IMG/VR virus record: IMGVR_UViG_3300001356_000003 | Span: 1 to 54,977 of that record | Source of the DNA: a virus | Direction: 5' to 3' (one strand) | DNA length: 54,977 nt | Part shown: in pieces, positions 1 through 9,220 of the stretch | Layout: every line of letters starts with the position of its first letter | How positions within the stretch are numbered: the first letter of the stretch is position 1 | The notes under the pieces: model-generated | The model's database searches: none | Seen by the model: only the letters and a program-made list of their open reading frames with translations | What the model was told of the DNA's origin: nothing | Position numbers and translations under genes: made by a program

Positions 1-592
1 CCGCCGCAACCGCCGGCCGCTGGAGCGTCTCGAGCACACTGCTCACAGGGGTCGTCGGGGCGATCGGCGGCTTGCTCGCGATCTCGGAGAGCACGGCCGC
101 TCTCCACCGCGCGAACTCACTCGCGGTCGGGTGGATCCCGTCGCGGAGCTGCAGGTTGAGCGTGCGCGAGTCGAAGTACCGATCGCCTAGCACGGACTGG
201 AGATGGGCCGGTGCTGCGCCGTCCTTCCCGCGAATCGACGGCGGTCCCACCCAGAGGGTCGACGCACCGGCGGCCTCGATGGCTTTCACGATCGCGGTCG
301 GGTCGGGCTTGCTGTCGTAGTCGTTCGAGCCGAGGAAGACGATCACAGTATCGCCTCTCGAAATGCCGAGCGTCGGCACGATGGCCGCGAACTCGGACGT
401 GTGTGCCCCGACCTTGCAGTGGACGCGCGCGGGCGTGCCGTTGAGATCGATGGTTTTGGTGGTCAGGTTCGGGGCACCGGTGGCGCCGCATGCCTGCGAG
501 TCGCCGATGACAAAGAGATGCGGCGTCACTTCATCAAGACCGAAGCCGACGGTTCGGTTTCCGGCGAACGAGATGGATTCTGCGAGGTGCAT
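1..592 (-). CDS. SGNH/GDSL-type hydrolase, 3' end outside window
   Basis: The frame starts at ATG 592, ten bases after the upstream transglycosylase stop, with a GAGGA Shine-Dalgarno between them; it runs off the window edge. It shows three SGNH blocks in order: GDSQ (nucleophile Ser, about residue 33), GSND (block III) and DGIHPT (catalytic Asp-x-x-His). The family are secreted esterases or lipases, often acting on acylated polysaccharide or peptidoglycan. Its N-terminus, ISFAGNRTVGFG, matches a motif shared with four small proteins at 18.5-20.6 kb. It is the last visible gene of the minus-strand operon, next to lytic enzymes, so a role in envelope penetration or release is inferred. Substrate unknown. 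Confidence 0.8.
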   Translation of the reverse strand, partial: MHLAESISFAGNRTVGFGLDEVTPHLFVIGDSQACGATGAPNLTTKTIDLNGTPARVHCKVGAHTSEFAAIVPTLGISRGDTVIVFLGSNDYDSKPDPTAIVKAIEAAGASTLWVGPPSIRGKDGAAPAHLQSVLGDRYFDSRTLNLQLRDGIHPTASEFARWRAAVLSEIASKPPIAPTTPVSSVLETLQRPAVAA

Positions 593-602
593 CACGTTCC
601 TC

Positions 603-1400
603 TTACGTCGCCGCCGCAGGTACGCGTTGCAGTGCCGGCACGCGTCGCGCGGGTCGGCTAGTCAGGGTGACCGCTCCCCAGGCCACGACTCCGGCAGCGG
701 CCACGATCGCGATCCCCGTCAGGATCGGTCGCAGCTTGATCGGTCGACGGACGAGCGGGATCCCGGTCGCGACCCGTTCCTTCGTGCCGTCGAGCATGGC
801 GTTGATTTTGCCGGTGATGTCCGCCTTCGTGATGTAGCCCTTGTGCGTGCTGTCGAATCCGGCGTTTTGCGTGTAGATGGCGCTTCCTGTCCGGCCCATC
901 ACTGCGTCGTCGGACGCTCCGATGAACGCGGGGTAGAGGACGGCCAGGTAAGCGTCCGAAAGGCTCTTCATCTTGCCCGCGTGGGGCGCGAAGTAGCGCT
1001 CGACCAGCTTCATCTGCTGGGGGAAGCTCATCGCTTCGAGCTGCCGGATCGCCTCTTCCGGCGTGGACGTGCCGAGGAGGTTCTGGGCCGTCTTTGGCAT
1101 GAACTGAATGAGGCCCGTTGCTCCCGACCCGGCCGCGTTCTTCTGGGTCGGGGAGAACGTTCCGCCGGTCTCGAAGTTGATGATGGTGGCGAGCCAGTCC
1201 GGTTCAATGCCGATAGTGTTGGCCGTCTCGGTGATGGACTGCAGTTCGCTTACGGAGAGCTTCTTGATGCCTGGGAAGGCGGGGAGCGTTTCTTCGCCAC
1301 CTTTGCTGCCGCTCCACCAGTTCCCGAGGCCCGGGGGCGGGACGACGCAACTGATGAGCGTCCGCGGCGGGGCGACGTCTTCCCACGAGCTGACGTGCAT
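603..1400 (-). CDS. Lytic transglycosylase (SLT fold) with C-terminal membrane anchor
   Basis: 265 aa. Residues about 55-125 carry an SLT lysozyme-like core: INFETGG with the presumed catalytic Glu, followed by SGATGLIQFMPKTA, the GLIQF/MP signature of soluble lytic transglycosylases that cleave peptidoglycan between MurNAc and GlcNAc. Near the C-terminus a hydrophobic helix (IAIVAAAGVVAWGAV) is followed by an Arg-rich tail, so the enzyme is probably tail-anchored rather than secreted; no N-terminal signal peptide is seen. The start follows AAGGGG about seven bases upstream. It lies between a peptidoglycan-binding membrane protein and an SGNH hydrolase. Virion-associated muralytic proteins with membrane anchors are known in membrane-containing phages; that parallel is inference. 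Confidence 0.85.
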   Translation of the reverse strand: MHVSSWEDVAPPRTLISCVVPPPGLGNWWSGSKGGEETLPAFPGIKKLSVSELQSITETANTIGIEPDWLATIINFETGGTFSPTQKNAAGSGATGLIQFMPKTAQNLLGTSTPEEAIRQLEAMSFPQQMKLVERYFAPHAGKMKSLSDAYLAVLYPAFIGASDDAVMGRTGSAIYTQNAGFDSTHKGYITKADITGKINAMLDGTKERVATGIPLVRRPIKLRPILTGIAIVAAAGVVAWGAVTLTSRPARRVPALQRVPAAAT

Positions 1401-1414
1401 CCGTCAACCCCTTT

Positions 1415-2413
1415 TCAGCCCCTCACGGGTCTGATTTCGACGCGCTTGTTCCAGCCGCGTCGGTCGGCTTGCTTCTCGTAGTGATCCTTGAGCCTCTCTG
1501 CTTCCGCTTGGGTGTTCGCGGGCGCGACCACTTCTGGATGCGAAGACCCCTGGTTGAAGACGAGTACTTGGTACCCGATTACGCGTCGCGCCTCGCTGGC
1601 CGCAGGCAGTGCGGTTCGCGGCTTCTTCTTGCCGTACGCCCCCGCGATCGCCGCCACGGTCCCACCGACCACCGCCGCTGCCGCGACGCCGATGCCGATC
1701 TTCATGGGCATGGGCAGGGTCGACAGAGCCGACAAGCAAAATACGGTGCCGGGGTACGGCGTCGGGAAGTCGGTCGCGTGCTGCCTTGTGACGGTCAGGA
1801 GCGCGCAGAGCGTGTCGCGGTCGAGCATCCCGTCGGTGCGCAGGCCCGGGTTCACGTTCGTGTTGAACCAGCCTTGGAAGCACGCGACCGCCGCGGGCTG
1901 CGCCTTGGTCGGGTCCGATGGCCAGGTTGCGCAGGGCTTGCTCCCGGCCTTGAGGATAAGCGCGTTGAGCTGCGTGAGGGTGGACAGCACCCACTGCGCC
2001 TCGGCGTCGGAGAGCTTGATTCCTGGTCCTGCGGCGGCTGCCGGTGCCTGCCCGAGCGTGCCGCTACGACGGACCGTCTCGCCGATGCCGCCAATGCCGG
2101 AGCTCATGAACCGGTTGCCGATGCAGAGCGAGTTCTGCGTCCACTGCGGCACGATGCGCCCTGCGTTGTCAGTGGCCTTATCGAGGACGTTGTCTTTCCA
2201 CCAGCAGTCGGCCTTGCGAATGTCGCGGTCGGTCGGTCCTTGGATGGGGACATCGTCGATCCAATCGCCGTAGGTGCCGTCGTCGTGCATGATCTGAGCG
2301 GCTTGCCGGGGCGTTGGCGATCCCGGTTCGAGGACGCAGGCCTTGGGGACCAGGATCCGCGGAAACTCGCTGCATCCGCCTCCGCACCCGCCGACTCCGG
2401 TTGTCTTCGTCAT
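1415..2413 (-). CDS. Peptidoglycan-binding-like membrane protein
   Basis: 332 aa. I chose ATG 2413, which overlaps the upstream stop as TGATG, over longer in-frame starts. The N-terminal third is Cys-rich (GGCGGGC). About residues 150-195 (CFQGWFNTNVNPGLRTDGM followed by LDRDTLCALL) resemble a PG_binding_1 helix bundle, which binds cell-wall peptide or glycan. One transmembrane helix follows (KIGIGVAAAAVVGGTVAAIA), then a basic KKKPR stop-transfer and a roughly 60-aa C-terminal domain rich in charged residues. Directly upstream of the transglycosylase in the same operon, it probably positions the lytic machinery at the wall. The peptidoglycan-binding call rests on weak pattern similarity. Confidence 0.6.
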   Translation of the reverse strand: MTKTTGVGGCGGGCSEFPRILVPKACVLEPGSPTPRQAAQIMHDDGTYGDWIDDVPIQGPTDRDIRKADCWWKDNVLDKATDNAGRIVPQWTQNSLCIGNRFMSSGIGGIGETVRRSGTLGQAPAAAAGPGIKLSDAEAQWVLSTLTQLNALILKAGSKPCATWPSDPTKAQPAAVACFQGWFNTNVNPGLRTDGMLDRDTLCALLTVTRQHATDFPTPYPGTVFCLSALSTLPMPMKIGIGVAAAAVVGGTVAAIAGAYGKKKPRTALPAASEARRVIGYQVLVFNQGSSHPEVVAPANTQAEAERLKDHYEKQADRRGWNKRVEIRPVRG

Positions 2414-3399
2414 CAGGGCACGTCCTCTCCCAGATTCTCGTCGAAGACGAGCGACCCCGCAATCCGGCCGTACTGCGCGGTCGTGTTGAAGGCGGTCAGA
2501 AACTGGTCTTCGGACCCTGTGCCGAGCGCCGTAAACTGATTGGCCGACAGGTCGCTCGCGGCCGGGTTGGTCGACGGGTCGTTCTGCCGGACGCTCGCGA
2601 AGAACGCGATGTCGCACGGCAGCGGCACCGGGATGTCGAGCATCTGTTCGAGGTAGCCGGTACGCCAGCGGTACCGCATGTCGTGCATGTTGCCGAGGCT
2701 CACGCTCCCAAGCGGCTTGCCCCACGGCCGGCCGGCGTTCGGGGGCTTGTACGCGGTCGGCGCGAACTGCGGGCCTGCGATCGTTTCGTAGAGCATGCAC
2801 GGCCCGTAGGCGTCGCGGAACTTCAGACTGTCCGCGTTCTGGACGTTGCGAGTCAGCATCCAGGTCTTCGGGATCATCACGATGTGCCAGGAGATGTTCC
2901 CGTCGGGCGGATGCCAGAGTGGACTCATGATCTCCTTACGGAAGGTCCCGACATCCGAAACGGTTGCGGTGAGCTCCGCGTACATCCGGATGCCTGTCAG
3001 TCGCACCCCCTGCTCGCCGGAATTGAACTGCTCGCGAGCGAGCAAGAAGAGGTACCGGTACTGCGACGGGGGTGCTCCGGTCGGAACGAGCGTGGCCGTT
3101 GGCGTGGAGGGGACGAGGACGCCGGTACCGACGGGCGATCCCCACGGGTCGCTGCCGAGCAGCGAGACAAACGGATCGATCGTCGCGGGGACGATCTCGT
3201 GGCGACCGGACCAGAGGCGCGTGCGGACTCCATAGCCGACCCCGTTCGGGTCGCGCTGCAGGTCGAGTAGCCTCACCTCCAAGTCGCCGCGCCGCCCCCT
3301 CGACGGCGGCACGATGGCTTTGGGGTCTGTCCCGTGCTGACCGACCCCGATGGGTTCGGCCTGCAGATCGGTTAGCTCCGCCGCCTGGTCGTCGCGCAT
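2413..3399 (-). CDS. Putative structural protein, 328 aa
   Basis: No recognised family. It has mixed beta-rich composition with many Trp, Tyr and Pro, no signal peptide and no membrane segment. Its C-terminal region (ADSLKFRDAYGPCMLYET onward) looks like a folded globular domain. It ends in a TGATG overlap with the peptidoglycan-binding gene and sits just downstream of the 198-aa and 438-aa genes, so it probably belongs with them as a minor capsid, vertex or spike component. That assignment is by position only. Confidence 0.45.
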   Translation of the reverse strand: MRDDQAAELTDLQAEPIGVGQHGTDPKAIVPPSRGRRGDLEVRLLDLQRDPNGVGYGVRTRLWSGRHEIVPATIDPFVSLLGSDPWGSPVGTGVLVPSTPTATLVPTGAPPSQYRYLFLLAREQFNSGEQGVRLTGIRMYAELTATVSDVGTFRKEIMSPLWHPPDGNISWHIVMIPKTWMLTRNVQNADSLKFRDAYGPCMLYETIAGPQFAPTAYKPPNAGRPWGKPLGSVSLGNMHDMRYRWRTGYLEQMLDIPVPLPCDIAFFASVRQNDPSTNPAASDLSANQFTALGTGSEDQFLTAFNTTAQYGRIAGSLVFDENLGEDVP

Positions 3400-3411
3400 C
3401 CGCTCATCCCC

Positions 3412-4008
3412 TTACGGTTTGAGCAGCTCGGCCAGATCGGGGGACTCGATGCCGAGCTTTCTCAGCCGGCAGCGTGCGTCGGTATCGCTCATGTCGTCCA
3501 TCACCTTGTCGAGGAATTGGAACCCGTTGAACAAAATGTGTACGTCGTACGGTACGCTCACCGGCGTCTGGAAAAGGACCGCGGCGATTTTGATGTTACT
3601 TTGTTTGAAAATCACCCAGCCAGACGGCCACGTGAGCTTGATCACGTCAAACAGGTTTGCGAGCTCGACGGGTCCGTCGCTGATGGCGTACTTCGGCCCC
3701 CCGTAAACGTCGAGCTTGATGCCGACGCCGGTCTGGGCCTTGAGGTACGCGAAGTACAGGCTCTGGAACGGGCTCCCAGGGAACGAGTTCTGCTGGAACA
3801 GCGTAAACGACACGTTGTCGATGACGGTGTCCGAGACGAGGTTGTTGTCGAAGCTCGTGATGATCGCGGGAGCATCGACTACGCTCGACGTGAACTGGAT
3901 CGGGAGGTCCGCGACGAACGGCACCCGAGGAACGCCCGCGACCATCCCATACGCGATCCGTGGGGCATAGAGGGCAAGGTTGCGGATGTCGTGGTCTCGC
4001 GGCTGCAT
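3412..4008 (-). CDS. Putative minor structural protein, 198 aa
   Basis: Unrecognised. The sequence alternates short hydrophobic and polar stretches (VPFVADLPIQFTSSVVD, VSFTLFQQNSFPGSPF), as expected of a beta-sandwich or jelly-roll fold, with no membrane helix or Cys. It is 12 bases upstream of the 328-aa gene and follows the 438-aa candidate capsid gene after about 100 bases. Size and position fit a second virion shell component; a beta-sandwich is an inference from residue pattern only. Confidence 0.45.
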   Translation of the reverse strand: MQPRDHDIRNLALYAPRIAYGMVAGVPRVPFVADLPIQFTSSVVDAPAIITSFDNNLVSDTVIDNVSFTLFQQNSFPGSPFQSLYFAYLKAQTGVGIKLDVYGGPKYAISDGPVELANLFDVIKLTWPSGWVIFKQSNIKIAAVLFQTPVSVPYDVHILFNGFQFLDKVMDDMSDTDARCRLRKLGIESPDLAELLKP

Positions 4009-4105
4009 GAGCTTCCTCCGGAATCAACGTACCTCAAAATTGAAACGAGAGGCGCGGCGCTCTCGCGACCACGCCTCTCGTTGATCCACTACGCGGTGAT
4101 CGAGA

Positions 4106-5422
4106 TCAGGCCGCGTGGGCTCGCATCATGCTCGGGTACTTTTCCGAGCAGTACGACTTCCATCCGCCAGGCATCTCCCAGCCCTTGATCTTGATGCCGA
4201 GCTTGAGGATGCCGCCCTTGAAGATTTGGCGGCTGTCGTTGACGACCTGCGACGCGTAAAGCGCCGTCCCGTCGAGTGTCTGCTCCATCATCGGCAGGGC
4301 CAGCGTAGGCAGGAGAGCGAGCACGGCGGCCGAGCTGAGGCTGGTGCTGCCTCCAGAGGTGACGGCGGCCAGGTTGACGTCCGGAAGGACGTTGATCCCG
4401 AACGGCTCGTTGTCGATCGTGAGCGCCTCGATCATCTGCGCCTGGTGCACGGCGTCCTGCGCGATGAAGATCATCCCGATGGGGATTCCGCGCTCGAGAA
4501 AGCACGGGCTCTCGACCGGTCGGTACATCTGTCCGCGGCAGCCGTACCCCTGCCACCGCAGGCCTCCCCAGGTGACCGGCGCGAGGTCGAAGTCGCGCGT
4601 CGGGTGGAAGATGCCGATGTTGACGCCGGTCGATGCTCCCGACGGGGTGAAGCTGCCGACCCGCCGGAAGTTGACCGGCAGGAAGATCGTGTCGGAACCC
4701 TGCGCGCGGTACTGCGCGTTGACGAGCGCGACGTAGTCGATGACCGGTAGCTCGCTCGTGCCGCTCGCTTCGGCGTCAGCGAACGATCCGAAGTACGAGA
4801 TGTCGGCCGCAAGCTCGTTGAGCACGAGCTCACGCTGCGACGTCTTCCACTGGAACTGGTAGGCGTTGATGAAGTTCCAGCCTGCGCGCCAGGTTGCCGC
4901 GCCGAACTCGAAAACCGCGGGGGTCACCTGATCGGGACCAGTCACGTAGGACCCGAAGGCGCCGTTTGCGTAGTCGTTGGCCGTCCAGACGTCCGGGCTC
5001 GGAGGGGAGCCGGTGGCGAGCTGCTGGGTCGGGGCGATGAACGCGTTGCCGATCGTGGAGAACGACATCGGCTCGCAGAAGACGTGCACGCCGATGCCCT
5101 GGGCGAGGATATCCGTCTGCAGGATACCGTTGATGAGGAACGTGCTGTCGATGCTCGCGACGCCGGGCACCGCGGACGACCCGCTGAGCGGGTTGACCGT
5201 GTCGCCGAACGTCGTCTGCGCCTGCTCCGCGGTCAGCGGCAAGGGGATCGTCCAGACCACCTCCTCGACGACGGGCACGTTGCCGAACCCGCATCGCAGG
5301 CACTTCTCTGCGGCCTTCTCGTCGCCGGGCGGAGCGCCCAGGCCGAACGGCACGCGCATCACCTTCTCGCGGCTCTCGCCGCCGTACTTGATCGACTTCT
5401 TCTGCAGCAGGTTCCTTGCCAT
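4106..5422 (-). CDS. Candidate major capsid/structural protein, 438 aa
   Basis: No family recognised by eye. After a short basic N-terminus (MARNLLQKKSIKYGG) and a possible zinc pair (CLRCG, residues about 42-46), the rest is long, beta-rich and neutral, with aromatic and Gly/Ser loops (GGLRWQGYGCRGQMYRPVES). It has no transmembrane segment and no HK97-type features such as a preceding protease or scaffold gene. Its central place in the operon, its size and the two smaller beta-rich neighbours fit a major shell protein. A double jelly-roll capsid, as in membrane-containing tailless phages of similar protein length, is one possibility but unproven. Confidence 0.4.
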   Translation of the reverse strand: MARNLLQKKSIKYGGESREKVMRVPFGLGAPPGDEKAAEKCLRCGFGNVPVVEEVVWTIPLPLTAEQAQTTFGDTVNPLSGSSAVPGVASIDSTFLINGILQTDILAQGIGVHVFCEPMSFSTIGNAFIAPTQQLATGSPPSPDVWTANDYANGAFGSYVTGPDQVTPAVFEFGAATWRAGWNFINAYQFQWKTSQRELVLNELAADISYFGSFADAEASGTSELPVIDYVALVNAQYRAQGSDTIFLPVNFRRVGSFTPSGASTGVNIGIFHPTRDFDLAPVTWGGLRWQGYGCRGQMYRPVESPCFLERGIPIGMIFIAQDAVHQAQMIEALTIDNEPFGINVLPDVNLAAVTSGGSTSLSSAAVLALLPTLALPMMEQTLDGTALYASQVVNDSRQIFKGGILKLGIKIKGWEMPGGWKSYCSEKYPSMMRAHAA

Positions 5423-5517
5423 GATCGCGCTCTCTTTCGATCCCCGCCGTTTCCCTGGTCCGCCGCGGGGGGTTGTGTGTGGCTAAAACGTTCTCTCGTG
5501 GTTGGTTTCTCTCGGCC

Positions 5518-8500
5518 TTACTCGGCCGCGTTCCAGAGCAGGTCTTGCTCGACTTCGTCCCCGATGAAGCCGAGGTACGGGCTGTCGTCCAGGCAACCGC
5601 ACTCCGACTGCAGCGGTTGCGGTCCCGGATGCGGCAGCTTGGGGGGGCCGACGGGGAGGTTCCTGGGTGGGTTCCCGACGCCCGAGGTGCCTGCGTGCGG
5701 TGCGGCGGCGTGGGCCGCCGCCGCCGCCGGTGCGGCTGCCACGACGGCCGCTTGAACGGCAGGGTGGTCAGCCACGGGACCGTGTGCGTCCGCGGCGGCT
5801 TGCGCCCCTTCCTTGGCGATCTGATGCACGACCGGAGTGGGCGTGCCGGGCGGAGCGGCGGATGCGGCGGTCGCCGCTCCGGTTGCTGCAGCCTGGACGG
5901 CAGCGGCCACGGCAGGCTTCTTGGCGTCCGCATGCGGAGCAGCCGCCTCTTTTGCGGCGTGCGTGGCGGCGGCCTCCACGGCCGGCGTGGCTTTGCCGTG
6001 TGTGCGATCCCAGTCTTGGCGTTCTTGCGTGTGCCATTCCGCTTCACCGCGTGTCCAGCTCGGGGGCGGTGGAGACGGCACGAACTCGATGACGGACAGA
6101 GGTGGTGCCGGTACGGGCGGAGTGGGCACCGCTGCGGTGGTCACCGGAACCCCCGTCTGCGCGTGCAGTTGCTGGATGTACGGACTCATGTTCTCGGCGC
6201 AGTAGCGTGCGAGCTCACTCCGGATGAGCGGCATCGCGCGTTCGATCGCCCGCGTGCAGTTGAACGGTTCGGCCGCTGCGTACGCGGTCGTGGTGACGGC
6301 GTTCTCGAGCGGTATGCCCGGGATCGAAGCTCCTGCAGCCTGCACGGCGTTCGAAAACACTTCGCCGAGTCCAGGCTGCCCTGGATTGCCGCCCGTTGCG
6401 GGCCCCCCGGCGCCGATCCCCATCACCTGCTGAACGGTCGGGTACCGGTCGTAGGCGATCTCTCGTTCGTAATTCGGGTGCCATTCGTGGCGCTCGCGCA
6501 AGTGCGCGGGCGTCGACGCCGGCAGATCGGGCGGTGGGGGAGCGTACGGCAATCCGGCGGACGCCCGCTTGCCATGCCACTCGCGCCACTCGCTCTCGGG
6601 CGCGTCGTGTTCGGGCGCCGGCAACCCTTCGGCTGCCCGCGCGCCGGTCCACTCTTCGTGCTCGCGCGGATACCTGGCGTGCGCGTGCATTCGGACCACG
6701 TGCGGATGCACGTGCCGCGCGCACTCGATGAGGAGCTCGCGACGCAGGTGCGGCAGCGCGCGCTGCAACGCCTGCGTGAGGTCGTGCGGTTCGGCCACCG
6801 CGTGCATCGCCGCGTTGACGGCGTGCGCCGGGTGCACGCCGGTCTTCGCCGCGATGGTGTGCGCCATGTCCTGCACCGCGTCGCCGACGCCGCGCAGGCC
6901 CCAGCGGTGCCAATGACCCCAGCGGGGCGGCCATGCCGACTGAACGGGGGGAGCGGGTTGATCGTCGTCGTCGACAATCATCTCCGTCGGACCCGGATCG
7001 TTGTACCCCGGAACGCCAGGGATGGCGGGCGGCGTCCACGAAGAGGGCGTGACCCACTCGCGGTGGCGGCCGAAGCGGTCGGCGAGCGCGAATGGGCCGG
7101 CGTCCTTTCCGACGCCGGTTTGCTCGGATCCGTCCGAGAGCGTGCCGGCCTTGCTGGCGGCGCCGCCGCTCGAGACAGCAGCGGTTCCGCTCTTCATGTT
7201 GAGGGCCGCCGAGACCTCGGCAGGGTACAGGCGCGCGATCCAGCTCTTCTGCAGCGCCGGTGTGCTCGTGTCCTTGCCGATGAGCAGCGGCATCAGCACG
7301 CTCGACCAGAGCGTCGCGGCGAACTTGATTCCGGCTCCGACCCCCATCCCCTCGACCGACGATCGAATTGCAGCCTTCTTGATGAAGAGCGAGCCGATGA
7401 GCGGTCCGAAGGTCAGGACTCCTAGGCTGCCGTAGCGCCACAGGTCGGGCGCCGACGCGACGTTGAGCGCATTGGCGAGCGTACCGACCCCGTCCGAAGT
7501 GAACTTGTTCGCCGGCTTGTTCGCGGCCGATGGATCGTAGCCCGCGAGGAACCGATCGATGGCGTCCGCGGCCAGGAAGGCGGCGGCGGCGGTCCCCACT
7601 TCGAGGGCCATGTTGCCCGCCGTGCGGGCCATACTGCCGAAGCTCGGCGCGCGGACCTTGTGCGCGCGGTAGGATCGAACGACTTTCGTCTCGCGGGCGC
7701 GCCGATGCTTCGGACGGCGACGGGCCTGGACGACCTTCGTCTCGCGAGCATGACGACGCGGACGCCGACGCGCCTGAACGGTCGTCGTCTCTCGGGTGTA
7801 CTTGCGCGGGCGCCGACGGGCCTGGACGACTTTCGTCTCACGAGCGCGCCGATGCTTCGGACGGCGACGGGCCTGCACGGTCATCGGCTCGTGGACACGA
7901 CGACGCGGGCGCCGACGGGCCTGAACGGTCGTCGTCTCGCGAGCGTGCCGACGCGGGCGACGCCGCGACTCGGCGGCCTTCCTGGTCGTCTTGCCGCCCT
8001 TGCGCGTTCGCCACCCCTTCTTCGCAGCCTTGCTGTGGCCTGCGCTGTCGCCACGCCACGCCGACACCTTGCGGTGGTGGTGCGGACGACGTTTCGCCAT
8101 CACGTAGCTCGACGGCCGCTTGCGGTGGGTCGATTTGCGATGGGTGGGCTTGCGGTGGGTGGGCTTGCGGTGCTTCGGACGGCGGCGCGCCTCGGCAACC
8201 ACGGGAGTCTCCCGCATGCGGCGCGGACGGCGCCGCGACTCGGTCGCGGTTCGTCTCACTTCTCGCGCATGGCGCGGACGCCGGCGCGCGGTGACGACGC
8301 TCGTTTTGGACTTCGGCGCCGCTCGGCGCTTCGGCGCGGTTCGGCGCTTCGGAGAGGCTCGATGGGCCGCCTTGGGCTTGGCCGCGGACTTGCGAGCAGG
8401 ACGACGGGTCGTCTTCGTCTTCTTTTTCATGGTCTCCTCACGAGCGACTACTGCGCGAATGCCCTTGCCGAACGGAACCGTTCGTTTGACTGCGAACCCC

Positions 8501-8886
8501 TTCGGGTCTTGCTGCCGCAGGCGAACGTACCGGTCGGTAACGTCCACCTTGCCGGATTTGTAGCCGTGACTTTTGGCCCACTGCTTCGCTTTCTCGACGG
8601 TCCAACCGGCGCTGCGATCGAAAAGCAGCGACTGCGCCTGCATGGCCTTGCGCTTGGCTTCAACGAACGAGTCCGGATCCGGAGGAGGAGGGGGAGGGGG
8701 AGAGTAGGGCGGCGGAACGTACGTGCTTGGGATGACCGTGCCGATGCGGACCTCACGGCGGCCGGGCGGCGCCGGGCGGAGCGATTGCCGATAGGGAGGC
8801 CGGGAAGGTCGACGTCCTGCGCCAAGCCGTTGACCGCGTTCGTGCGCGGCGGAGAGCTCGGCGAGACGGGAGTGGTACACGCCCAT
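5518..8886 (-). CDS. 1,122-aa multidomain basic protein (DNA-condensing region, hydrophobic segments, Ala/Pro-rich tail)
   Basis: Start ATG 8886; a TTG 18 bases upstream is possible. Residues about 70-140 form a small domain (SAGWTVEKAKQWAKSHGY ending GKGIRAVV) resembling a domain I associate with phage-encoded proteins. Residues 153-415 are extremely Arg/Lys-rich, built from about 16-17-aa repeats of the type VQARRRPRRHARET plus a GHSKAAKKGWRTRKG motif, and look protamine- or histone-H1-like. Hydrophobic helices follow (about 420-550). The C-terminal half has two related helical units (ALQRALPHLRRELL / AIERAMPLIRSELA) and a long Ala/Pro/His-rich tail. An internal ATG at 8430 (MKKKTK) is preceded by GAGGAGA and could yield a separate basic protein. 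Role inferred: genome condensation linked to the shell or membrane. Confidence 0.6.
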   Translation of the reverse strand: MGVYHSRLAELSAAHERGQRLGAGRRPSRPPYRQSLRPAPPGRREVRIGTVIPSTYVPPPYSPPPPPPPDPDSFVEAKRKAMQAQSLLFDRSAGWTVEKAKQWAKSHGYKSGKVDVTDRYVRLRQQDPKGFAVKRTVPFGKGIRAVVAREETMKKKTKTTRRPARKSAAKPKAAHRASPKRRTAPKRRAAPKSKTSVVTARRRPRHAREVRRTATESRRRPRRMRETPVVAEARRRPKHRKPTHRKPTHRKSTHRKRPSSYVMAKRRPHHHRKVSAWRGDSAGHSKAAKKGWRTRKGGKTTRKAAESRRRPRRHARETTTVQARRRPRRRVHEPMTVQARRRPKHRRARETKVVQARRRPRKYTRETTTVQARRRPRRHARETKVVQARRRPKHRRARETKVVRSYRAHKVRAPSFGSMARTAGNMALEVGTAAAAFLAADAIDRFLAGYDPSAANKPANKFTSDGVGTLANALNVASAPDLWRYGSLGVLTFGPLIGSLFIKKAAIRSSVEGMGVGAGIKFAATLWSSVLMPLLIGKDTSTPALQKSWIARLYPAEVSAALNMKSGTAAVSSGGAASKAGTLSDGSEQTGVGKDAGPFALADRFGRHREWVTPSSWTPPAIPGVPGYNDPGPTEMIVDDDDQPAPPVQSAWPPRWGHWHRWGLRGVGDAVQDMAHTIAAKTGVHPAHAVNAAMHAVAEPHDLTQALQRALPHLRRELLIECARHVHPHVVRMHAHARYPREHEEWTGARAAEGLPAPEHDAPESEWREWHGKRASAGLPYAPPPPDLPASTPAHLRERHEWHPNYEREIAYDRYPTVQQVMGIGAGGPATGGNPGQPGLGEVFSNAVQAAGASIPGIPLENAVTTTAYAAAEPFNCTRAIERAMPLIRSELARYCAENMSPYIQQLHAQTGVPVTTAAVPTPPVPAPPLSVIEFVPSPPPPSWTRGEAEWHTQERQDWDRTHGKATPAVEAAATHAAKEAAAPHADAKKPAVAAAVQAAATGAATAASAAPPGTPTPVVHQIAKEGAQAAADAHGPVADHPAVQAAVVAAAPAAAAAHAAAPHAGTSGVGNPPRNLPVGPPKLPHPGPQPLQSECGCLDDSPYLGFIGDEVEQDLLWNAAE

Positions 8887-8903
8887 GTCTTCAACGTTTT
8901 TCA

Positions 8904-8932
8904 AGATTCACAATGCGCTCTTGCAGCGTCAA
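8904..8932 (-). promoter_or_regulatory. Candidate promoter for the 8886-to-1 structural genes
   Basis: On the minus strand TTGACG (8932-8927) and GAATCT (8909-8904) are separated by 17 bases. The ATG of the 1,122-aa protein lies 17 bases past the -10 box. The GAxxCT -10 resembles those before the fibre genes at 38588 and 44517. Confidence 0.5.
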
Positions 8933-9166
8933 CAAGTGATTTCTGGCACGCGTGATTCGGACTCCAATCCGCGTGTGCGCACCGGGGGAGCCGAGGGGGA
9001 GTTGGCCGATCGGGAGGGCGTGCCGGCGATTGAACTAAACCCGCATCAAGTCAATGACTTGCGCTGCGCGCCCGAGCGCGACGAACGAACCGTATTGCAC
9101 GTCGAGAACAGTGCGCCGTTCGGCTCATCCGATTTCGATCACGCACCCGATCCGCATCTCGTAAAC

Positions 9167-9200
9167 GGCATACTCAGGTATGTCTCGGGTATTCCCTATT
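9167..9200. promoter_or_regulatory. Dispersed palindromic element, copy 1
   Basis: GCATAC-tcag-GTATGT followed by a GGTATTCCCTATTT block. It is the most diverged of three same-orientation copies; the others are at 21915 and 38125. It lies in the non-coding gap between the transglutaminase-like gene and the 1,122-aa gene. Confidence 0.55.
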
Positions 9201-9220
9201 TGGATGAGAGACATCGCCGG

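Noticed and set aside
4106-5422. Confident HK97-type major capsid protein
   Set aside because: No neighbouring protease, portal or terminase and no recognisable HK97 motif; kept only as a candidate shell protein.
5473-7425. 650-codon plus-strand frame opposite the 1,122-aa gene
   Set aside because: Arg/Gly-rich shadow typical of GC-rich DNA; the minus-strand protein has coherent domains and overlaps no other gene.
7640-8330. CRISPR array
   Set aside because: The repeats encode the Arg-rich protein region, vary between copies and have no spacers.
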